A DNA stretch of 64,000 nt from contig CM046874.1 in assembly GCA_025667525.1 (NCBI GenBank), forward strand, positions 284,868,380-284,932,379, written 5' to 3'. The position numbers were made by a program, and so were the translations under genes. Under the pieces are notes generated by a model that saw nothing but the letters and a program-made list of their open reading frames with translations, had not been told where the DNA came from and made no database searches. Positions 55,950 through 64,000 of this stretch are shown here, in pieces (the first letter of the stretch is position 1; each line of letters begins with the position of its first letter). The stretch comes from Glebionis coronaria (Eukaryota > Streptophyta > Magnoliopsida > Asterales > Asteraceae).

Positions 55950-57600
55950 TTCCAGAAGAACCTACAAGGAGAAGGACGGTAACATAAGATTATGTGTCGA
56001 CTACCGTCGATATTAAACAAATCACCATTCATGACCGTTATTCTCCTCCACGTATTGACAACATGTCCAATCGACCTTATAGTGCTAATCACTTTTCCAA
56101 GATCGAACTCATGATCATGCTGCCAACAGTGACGAGTGAAAGAGCAGGACATGTCCATGACTGCTATTCGTACACGACTCGGTCAAGCTAGATTTATGAT
56201 TTTGTATTAGTCTCATCAATGCTCCAATGGCATTATAAGAATGAGTTTCCATGAACTCATAGCAAATTCATCAGTGTTTTCATTGAGGATAACCTAATTT
56301 CCTCTAAGCCTAGAGAAGAACAGGAAGACCATATCTGCACTATGTTGCAAATTCTATGACAAGTGAAACTTTACCCTGGAAAATTTTCCAATATCAATTC
56401 TGTTTGATAGCAGTGACACGCTGAATCACATGGGTTTCTACGGTTAATCTTACCATGACTCAGCTTATGCGTAAAGGAGAGAACCCTACACTACATTAGG
56501 TGTTCTAGAAAATCCTACGCTAGGAGAAGTCTAGATTCAGGGACTCAGAGTTTCGCAAACTCCTATGTATCAAGTTCTACAAAGCAAGATACAATTACGT
56601 TCATATCTAGGTACCTGACATACCAACAGGTTAAGATAGGACACCAACAAACTGGGATATTTTCATCATCTGAAATTGTGAATTGAAATGGGACAAGATC
56701 TCCATGGATTTTGGTTACCAGTTTAACGCAAACTCATAAGAAGCATGATGCTATCTGGTTTATTGTAAACAGTTTGATCAAGTCTGCAGAATCCTTACAT
56801 CCGTAAGGATTTCAGAACCAACAGATTGATCGGACATGTTCCAGCCAAGGCTCATCCGATCACTTGGCAATTCCTCAGTTATCGGGTCAAACAAATATTC
56901 ATATTTGTGCTCCTTATTTACTTCACGTCCTTGTTCTAATTTCACGACTTGCTTTCGCGCTCGCGTTCATGACGGTTACGTTCATTTTTTTTTCTCTCAT
57001 TCTGGGAAGTTTTGCAAGAACTTGAGAGACCAGACCCAAGTTTAGTATAACTCCCTATCCTCAGATAGACGATTCTCGTCATATTCTATGTCTCACCTTG
57101 TAGCGTTTGGCGTTACCACCATTATATTATATGTTCACGATATGTTTCACATGTCATGTTCATTCCACGTTCCTCATATCATGATCAAGATATGTTACAC
57201 GTATCATGGATCACGATATGTTTACTCATACTACACTCACCAAATTTCCCACGTATCACGTTCAAAAATTTTCCACGTATCACGTTCAAAGTTTTTCACG
57301 TGTCACGTTCTAAACTTTTCACGTACTACGTTTCTATATGTCTCGCGCATCCTTAAGTTAGCGTGTTTTGCATGATAACGTTTCATTGCCTTTACACGTT
57401 AATTCTTATTCCCTCGATCAAATTTAGGGGATCTACCTTACGTTGATAACCAATAACTTCTTCGTATTTCAAGTCAAGGTCAGGAGGACCAAGATTTATA
57501 ATTCGCGTCAAGATCTTGTGAAGGAACCGTTCCAAGAGGGAGGCCACTTGGAAACGGACAAGTTCATCCGGACTTCTTATCCGTTTTTCTCTTATCAACT
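55950..57600 (+). pseudogene. pol: pol remnant of element D (reverse transcriptase, integrase, chromodomain)
   Basis: Fragments in three frames keep gypsy order. At 55970-56065 the segment DGNIRLCVDYR followed in another frame by HDRYSPPRIDN matches the start of reverse transcriptase. At 56255-56345 KFISVFIEDNLISSKPREEQ covers the catalytic FIDD box with D changed to E. At 56688-56815 WDKISMDF and KKHDAIWFIVNSLIKSA match integrase. Near 57520-57560 RNRSKREATWK resembles the C-terminal chromodomain, with a stop in place of the expected tryptophan. No long frame survives. Confidence 0.75.
57242..57335 (+). repeat. Short tandem repeat of CACGTATCACGTTCAAA in element D
   Basis: A unit of about 27-28 bp, TTTTCCACGTATCACGTTCAAA with variants, is repeated about four times between the integrase and chromodomain remnants. 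Confidence 0.75.
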
Positions 57601-57777
57601 AGATATGTCCTTTCAGTCACGTAACGTTCCATGTCCTTTCAAGACATGTCACGTTCCACGTTCCTTCTACCATGTCACCTGTACGTTCATTTATCTTACA
57701 TACCCTCTCAGTTTGATCTGGGTATGTTTCTCTTGCAGTTTACGTTATCTATAATTCAGGGACGAATTATTCTTTTT

Positions 57778-57789
57778 AGGGGGGAAGAG
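57778..57789 (+). other. Polypurine tract of element D
   Basis: AGGGGGGAAGAG sits just before the 3' LTR start at 57791. Confidence 0.85.
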
Positions 57790-57790
57790 T

Positions 57791-60002
57791 TGTAAAACCC
57801 GCATGCTTTTACCATGAATAGTACCGTTAAGATCGTACGTATATGATTAGAACTTCCCTTTTATAACATGTTTACGTTTCACGCATAAGAATTTTAAGTA
57901 TTACGTACGTGTTATTACACGATAAGTATTAAATACGCGTAAGTACACGATAATTATAACAATAATAATTATGGTCACGAACATAAAATCATGAACATAA
58001 GATCACGAACAGATAATTATGCACTTACGTATATTATTAATACGATGATTGTCGTTACGTATAAGTGATTATAATAACATGAATAATTAATAATTACGTA
58101 ACACGTAAACACGAACATTTAACACGATAAATACGATTACGTATATTTAATTTAACACGACAAGTAATTACATACGTAATGTTTACGTTTAACACGTATT
58201 ATGATAACTATGAAATTCACGACATTTTATAACACGATTACGCGTACCATTTAACAAGTCGCGAATTATATATAAGTGCATAAGGGTTTTATTTGGGCTT
58301 TTAGACAATAAAGGAAGACAAGACACACATGGGCCTTAAGCCCATTTGGTTTAGACCGGCTCAAAAAGAAAAACAGACGGGAAGTAATTCATTTTTTGGA
58401 CAAAACACAAAACATTCCAAAACCCTAAAATCTAAATAACCAGCCGCCAGTTTTGTTTCTTTTTTTTCTTCCCTGCCGCGACCTACACCAAAGAAGCAAG
58501 AACCAGGAACGAGGATTGATCAGAATAAGGTGTAATTCGTGTTTCAAATCATAACTTGAACAAGCAAACAAGTAATTCTTTTTCTTCCTTCTGTTTGTTT
58601 GATTTAATTATGTAAATGGTGAAAACCCTAAATCTAAAACGTGACTAATCAAACGGATTAAGGGGGAATCGTTTTAGTGTGTTGTGTTTAGACCACACGC
58701 AAACCAAGACTCATATGAGTCTCGGTGGTGAAATAATTCCACCAGCCGCAACCCTAATTAGGGTTTTGGCTTGGTTTTGTACTGGCGGTGGGAACAACGA
58801 GCAACCAGGGGAAACCAATGGCTACGGCCAGTGGTATGTTTGTTCTAGCAGTGGGAACCGAGAGCTTAGGCTCTCGGTGGTAACCTATAACAAGCAGGGG
58901 GAAACCAGGGACAGGGGGTGTTTGGCTACGGGTTTAGTAGGGTGTTTGGCAAACAGTTTTAGAAAAATTAAGGGGCTGTTTGGTTCGGCCTATTTATAAG
59001 CATAAAACGAGTTTCACGGGATTCCACGGGAACGGTTTTCGACACGTTTACATGAGTACGGGTTATTATTTTACAAGTTATTAGCTTTAAAACGTATATT
59101 AATTTACAAGGTAAATTAAAATTAATAAAATATGACTTAGAATTTCAAGATTATTTAATTACAAGTTTAATTAAATTAATTTGACATGTTACTAATTAAT
59201 TTAATTACAACATGACTTAGGTTATTTTTATTATTAATAATACATGGATTTTAACCTAAGTATTTATTATTTATAATAGACTATATAAGTAATTAATTAT
59301 TAAAACCATGACTTATAATTAATTAATTTACATGACTTAGGTTATATTATTAATAGTTAATAATACATGTTTTAACCTTAATACTTATACCTTTATTTAA
59401 TTAAAATCATGTTATATTTAATTAAATACTTTAACACATAGTTTATTTAATTCACATGAAATAATTAATAAACTATACTTTATAATCTCATGACTTAGAA
59501 TATTAATCAGAAAACACTTAGCTTATATTATTAGCTTAATTAACCAGCTTATATCTAACTATCGAAACTTTCTACTTTTTAGAAATTTATTTAATGAAGG
59601 CATCTAATCTATTTATGGAAACTTTTTATTTTAGAAAACTTGCTATTTTTAGGAAGTTACTTGTTATTACACAGTAAGTATAATAATACATGAAATACAA
59701 GTAATACTTAATCAGAATGGACAGAATATAAGATAAACACAGTTTAAAGCTTAAAAACAGTAAAACATGACATGGACGTATAAAATAAGCTAAGACATGA
59801 CATAAAACCAGTTACGTATTTAGTACTCAAATACTTATACACGTATTTATTTATGTAGCATTTGTGATACCGAAGTAGGATCTCTTCCGTTCGTCTTCTT
59901 CGTTCACTGGACATAAGGTACGGATTCTCGTCCTTTTAGTATGGACATTCTTTCCTTATTAGGATTCCCCGTATGCAGCCAACTGTTTTCCCGTAGTATA
60001 AG
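57791..60002 (+). repeat. 3' LTR of element D, truncated by element E
   Basis: This matches the first 2.2 kb of the 5' LTR up to CCGTAGTATAAG, then stops where TGTGACACCC of E begins. Near 59048 it lacks about 13 bp present in the 5' LTR (TTAATAAAATGAT). Confidence 0.88.
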
Positions 60003-62801
60003 TGTGACACCCTAGAATCGAGGTCATTAACGATACCCTAAATTACGCTAATTTTTGAAATTTTTATTAAATTATAATTTCTATAATTTATAAGTATTTT
60101 GGTTAGAGCCGATGTTCGAGGTTATAATTTTTACGGTTGACGTTTTGAGAAGGACGATGACGATTACGATCCCGAGGGATGCCCAATTTCATATAATTTT
60201 TGACGATTTATCGATAATGAAATTTTTCGAGAATTTTATTTACGGTTCGTGTTAAGTTGAGTCGGGTGAGTTTTATAGCCTTCCGAGTACATTTAAAGTA
60301 TCCCAAAAATATTTTGGAGCGTTCGGGAAGATTTCCGACTCCCGTAAAATTTTCAAAATTGACAAATGAGTCGAACCCGCAAAGTTTTGAGGACGTTTTT
60401 CATTTAAGGACAAAAGAAGCCAAAAATTGCACAAAGGTCCCTCCTAACCCATCAAAAAGGCCAAATTTGCCATAAACACAAACACATACAAAATATTTCA
60501 CAAAAATCAAACACCCACTCTCTCCCTTGTCTCTCTATCCGACGGACACCCCAAACCCACTCAAAAACCCACCAAAAATCTTCTTCCACTTGATTTTTCA
60601 AAAATCTAAGGTTAGACCACACTTAGTTTGGTCATTCCCCACCTATTCATGTGCTCAAATCCAACATGCATTGATAAAAAATTTTCAAGATTTTTCCATA
60701 TGATCCAAATTCGTTTTTGAGGCTAAATGAGCTAATGCATGTTGATATTAAGTGTTATGGAAGTATAAACACCATGAAAACCCACCAAAATTAATTTGGT
60801 TGTGGTGATTGGGTCACCCAAACCCCACGGCAAAGGGGGTGTTTGGGGAGCCATGGTGGTTGTTGGTTTTGCATGTTAATCTTGTGTTTGGTTTGATGTT
60901 TAAGGGTGTTTTACATAGGTGTTAGTGGTTGCATGTTCATTTTCTTTGATTCTTGATTTTGAGTTTGATTGATCAATAGGGGTAGGATTGAAGTTTGATG
61001 TTAGGATATGTTTGGGAAGGCTTAGGATGATGTTTAGTGGTAATTAGAAGTCTTGGAATCGAGTCTAAGCATGTTTTTGGTATGGTCATTTTTAGGCAGA
61101 AACATTTGGTCCATTTTATAAAAATGATTTTTGTTCCAGGTCTTGAAAGCTAAATGTAGTGATAGAGGGTCTTTCTAGCTTTAATTTGGTATAAGGTAGA
61201 GCCCGTGACTCAAAACGAGCTAAAAGTTATGACATTTTAAAGATCGGGTACCGGGAGACGAGGACTTTCACAATCCGAATTTGTGCAAAGTTTTAGTCAA
61301 ATCCCGAGGGTCACAAGTATAAATTGGTAAATGGTCAAGGGTCAAAATTTGGTCCCTAACCTGTGTAAATGAGTATATATGTTGACTTAGGTGTCAAGGA
61401 AGTCAAAGGTATTTTTCATATAGGTCAAAGAGGTCAAAATTGGTCGAAGCGCAATTTCAGCCCGTAAAATGTAGTCGTGGAAATGAGTTGCGTAACGGGT
61501 CGAAAAAGTAAAAACTTTTATTGAGCTTAAAAACATGTTATCTACAGGTCATATAGGATTTTTGGAAATTTTGTCAAATTTTATAAGCATGGTTTAATAA
61601 GGTAAAACAGCCCGTACTTTAGTCAAGTACCGGCGAGAACGAATAAAAATGGACAACGTAAGTATTGAGAACGAATGGAATAAAATGAATGATACTTGTT
61701 GTTTTGTTTTTGGCGTGAGTTATATTTGTCCTAAGTGACTTGTATATATGTATTTTATACAGTACCGTAAGTATTTAAATGAGATTACTCATTACGCGTT
61801 ATTTGTGATAGGTGTTGATTTACCCGGGCATCCGTTTCGTCGTGAGTGATCACTCCTCGAACTACCGACTACTTAATACCTAAGGTGTGAATTTATAGCC
61901 TCGCTTATGTTTATTTCAAATTGTTTTACCCGCGAGGGAAATGCATGCTAGTTTTTAAAAGGAACGTATATCATGAATGATTGTTAGACCCGAAAGTTGC
62001 CTTAGAAATTGTGTTGAGTACCAAAGTTGCAAAAGTCCCTAAATTCATGAACTATTAACTATTGTCCTGCCCTCGAGTAGGGGGAAATAGCCGCTTATGC
62101 AATTTGTAGTACTACGGGGTTAACGACCCAATGCTAGCCGAGAAGCTGTACTTATAGTAAGTTCTGCGGTAGATTATTTTGTATGAGAAATAAGGTATAA
62201 TTGCAACTGATGCCTTTAGAAGGGGCACTGGTTTCATCTGAATCATGCCGGTATATTTACGCGGGTGATTGAGTTAACGGATTAGTGTCATGAGCTTAAA
62301 CACAATTGTCAGTATCCTGATTATAGTTTGTTTGATCGACAAGACTATAAATGATCACGAATGGTTTTTATTATATATACGTTCAAATGGATTGAAAAAC
62401 CTATGAATTCCACTCAACGTTTTCGTTGACCAAATTTTTGGCATGTGTTTCAGGTAACCGTTGAGAAGTAGGATGGAGCATGCATGGGATGGATGTTGTG
62501 TGTACGGCTTGGTGTCCGCTTGTTTTTCCCTCCTTTTCTACTTAAACAATTTTTATGTTTAATGTCATGTGGTTGTAAACTGAAGTTTTTGGGGTTGAGA
62601 TTCATGGGGACCGAAAACGCTAAACTCTGTGCACTATTTGGGGTTGGAAAAACTGTGGACATGTATTATCTAACAATTTTTAAATTTCAAGTTTTAAGTT
62701 GACGTCTTTTAGCGTCGTTTGATATATCTTGTGTGCAATGAATACTGTGTAGCACCCATTGTTGTAGTTCCGCTGCGCATAGCAATTGTGGGGGTGTTAC
62801 A
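60003..62801 (+). repeat. 5' LTR of element E
   Basis: This putative LTR is 2799 bp long. It has no coding sequence. The outer third includes A/C-rich sequence (60470-60600); further in, TATATATG near 61746 may belong to the promoter. No second copy is in the window, so the borders rest on the TG/CA ends, the break in D and the primer site. Confidence 0.7.
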
Positions 62802-62804
62802 GAT

Positions 62805-62818
62805 TGGTAATCAGAGCC
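62805..62818 (+). other. Primer-binding site of element E (tRNA-Met type)
   Basis: TGGTAATCAGAGCC is the usual TGGTATCAGAGCC with one inserted A, three bases after the LTR end. About 375 bp of leader without a gene follow before the frame at 63195. Confidence 0.75.
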
Positions 62819-63194
62819 ACGAGTTATAGAGAACTAGGTCATTTTTGAAAATCCTAAACTATAACTTTTGGTGTCGTAAGAAGGGGTCCAAGCACACACA
62901 ACTATCCTGCATGGCTCCGGTAAGACTTATTGTTGTATTTATGGCATTTGACGTATACTTTTGAGTAAAGTATATATATGCGGGTAATTATTATATAAGT
63001 ATGGAATTACTATATGTAGACGTTAAATTTTACGTGAAATATCCGACATCGTAATTTTTGTATTAATCATGCATGAGCATCATATTATTACATTTCGGGC
63101 ATATGTACCACCTTTGCATTGCATTTGCATGCATATATTTATAATTATTGTATAATTACTTATGTACCCTCCGAAATTCGCTGTTATTGCAGGA

Positions 63195-64000
63195 ATGGTC
63201 GAGGTACCGCCCAACGATAACGGAAACGATTACGTCGTAGGTCACGAAGGGGGACCGTTTCCTCCGAACCCGCCGGACAATAATAATGGATGGATCGCTC
63301 CAGAAGACGAAATAGGGCCGGAAAACGACAATGGCGAAAGTGAGGTGGATAATTTCAGCATGAGTAGTGACGACAATGAGGATTCCGAAGAAGAGCCCGA
63401 GGAGCTATTGGATGATGGTATTCCCGAGGATGCCGTAGGCCAGACCGAACCCGATTTGTTTCAGTCCCCGAATTCGCCGAAGGGTTATGAGGTACCACCG
63501 ACCGGTCGTTATGAGCAGCAACCCTTTGATCGCCCGATGGACAATTGTAAGAATTATTTGAGATCAGTGCCAGGATTTGTTCGAGAAGGTGATGGGAGCA
63601 GTGGAGAGTCCAGCAAGTCGCCATCGATTCATGAGAATATTGCAAGGGTCTATTTTCCGAGACCGAGACACTACTGGGATCCCGCAGGTCGTTTGGGGAG
63701 GATGGAAAGGTTGATGTATGAGCGGTTTGTAGTTGAGACTAGGGTGATTAAGAAGTTTGATAAGACTGAAAGGGAACATCAAAGACTGTTGGAAAGGACT
63801 TCAAGAATTGCGTATGATGGGATAATGAACACAAGTGCCATCAACAGTTTGAAATCAATGGTTGCAAATTTAAGTGCTAGTCTTGACCGTGTGAGGGAAG
63901 ATCAGATGAGGTTGTCGAGGATGCAGAGTTGGGAGCATCGTGTGAAGGATTCATTGCCCCCGGATTGGAGATTCGTGGACGATGTGGAGATGGAGGCGAA
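63195..64000 (+). CDS. Gag-like N-terminal region of element E, runs off the window
   Basis: The ATG at 63195 (MVEVPPNDNGND) opens a frame of at least 268 codons with no stop before the window ends. The first 110 residues are very acidic and rich in Asp, Glu, Asn and Pro. A basic/aromatic segment (VYFPRPRHYWDP) and a helical, coiled-coil-like part with many Arg, Glu and Met (residues about 170-255) follow. I do not recognise a named domain; position after the primer site suggests the N-terminus of gag. An upstream ATGGCTCCG/GTAAGA at 62911 and TTGCAG at 63187-63192 look like splice sites, but joining them does not keep this frame. The uninterrupted frame suggests E is rather young. Confidence 0.6.
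   Translation, partial: MVEVPPNDNGNDYVVGHEGGPFPPNPPDNNNGWIAPEDEIGPENDNGESEVDNFSMSSDDNEDSEEEPEELLDDGIPEDAVGQTEPDLFQSPNSPKGYEVPPTGRYEQQPFDRPMDNCKNYLRSVPGFVREGDGSSGESSKSPSIHENIARVYFPRPRHYWDPAGRLGRMERLMYERFVVETRVIKKFDKTEREHQRLLERTSRIAYDGIMNTSAINSLKSMVANLSASLDRVREDQMRLSRMQSWEHRVKDSLPPDWRFVDDVEMEA

Larger units (their letters stand above)
50493..60002 (+). mobile_element. Ty3/gypsy chromovirus D (Tekay-like), degenerate and cut by element E
   Basis: Direct repeats 50493-53607 and 57791-60002 are LTRs beginning TGTAAAACCC; the 5' copy is 3115 bp and ends GGTTGTTACA. A tRNA-Met primer site and a polypurine tract AGGGGGGAAGAG are in place. The 4.2-kb interior keeps faint reverse transcriptase, integrase and chromodomain traces in gypsy order. 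The long LTR, its ends and the chromodomain suggest the Tekay lineage. Its 3' LTR stops at 60002, where element E begins. Confidence 0.88.
60003..64000 (+). mobile_element. LTR retrotransposon E (probably gypsy), 5' part only
   Basis: A new LTR start TGTGACACCC interrupts D's 3' LTR. The end GGGTGTTACA at 62792-62801 is followed by a tRNA-Met-like primer site. The terminal words are imperfect inverted repeats of each other, as in LTRs. An open frame from 63195 runs off the window. The 3' LTR and the far target duplication are outside the window, so the type is inferred from LTR ends and length. Confidence 0.75.

Noticed and set aside
62911..63192. An intron joining ATGGCTCCG to the frame of element E
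   Set aside because: GTAAGA and TTGCAG are present, but the join does not keep the long frame that starts at 63195.

Overview
This window is repeat-dense plant nuclear DNA, most likely from a daisy-family (Asteraceae) genome. I infer this from LTR retrotransposons primed by plant tRNA-Met and tRNA-Asp, Ty1/copia pol genes with plant-type RNase H ends, extra genes downstream of pol of a kind I know from Asteraceae retrotransposons, plant intron borders, and very AT-rich spacers. I found no intact host gene. Almost everything that can be placed belongs to transposable elements inserted into one another.

Layout. Bases 1-7759 are AT-rich and mostly unassigned, with one tRNA-derived SINE-like relic near 1326-1419. 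From 7769 to 47668 lies one Mutator-like DNA transposon (MULE) with 133-bp terminal inverted repeats and a perfect 9-bp target duplication. It carries a broken GRF-zinc-finger gene on the left and a broken, truncated MuDR-type transposase gene on the right, in convergent orientation. The MULE was split by copia element A (8825-45132, + strand, duplication TGGAA). A was then split twice: by copia element B in its gag (10794-22957, + strand, duplication AGAAG) and by copia element C in its 3' non-coding region (30226-42246, - strand, duplication ACCCG). The MULE itself probably sits in the 5' LTR of an Athila/Tat-like Ty3/gypsy element F, whose tRNA-Asp primer site and gag follow at 48117-50492. 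F's gag is broken by gypsy chromovirus D (50493-60002), and D's 3' LTR is cut by a further element E (60003 to the window end). LTR divergence judged by eye (A about 2 percent, B about 1.5 percent, C two differences in 465 bp) agrees with the order of nesting.

How the genes work together. A, B and C have the copia order gag, protease, integrase, reverse transcriptase, RNase H. B and C, each about 12 kb, also carry a long sense-strand additional ORF (aORF) between RNase H and the 3' LTR. In both, the aORF has its own TATA-like element and CT- or AC-rich leader about 110 bp before a CCATGGC start. Both also carry roughly 105-115-bp tandem repeats with stem-loops in this 3' part; in B they lie inside a clear intron of the aORF. 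This 3' module is the most interesting system in the window.

Decay. Most premature stops in the retroelement genes are TAA or TAG where the context fits an ancestral glutamine codon, as expected from deamination of methylated cytosine. C's pol is open over its full length but has lost the second catalytic aspartate of integrase. A's reverse transcriptase/RNase H block is also open. The partial gag-like frame of E runs off the window end. All identities and repeat counts are by-eye readings; no database search was possible.
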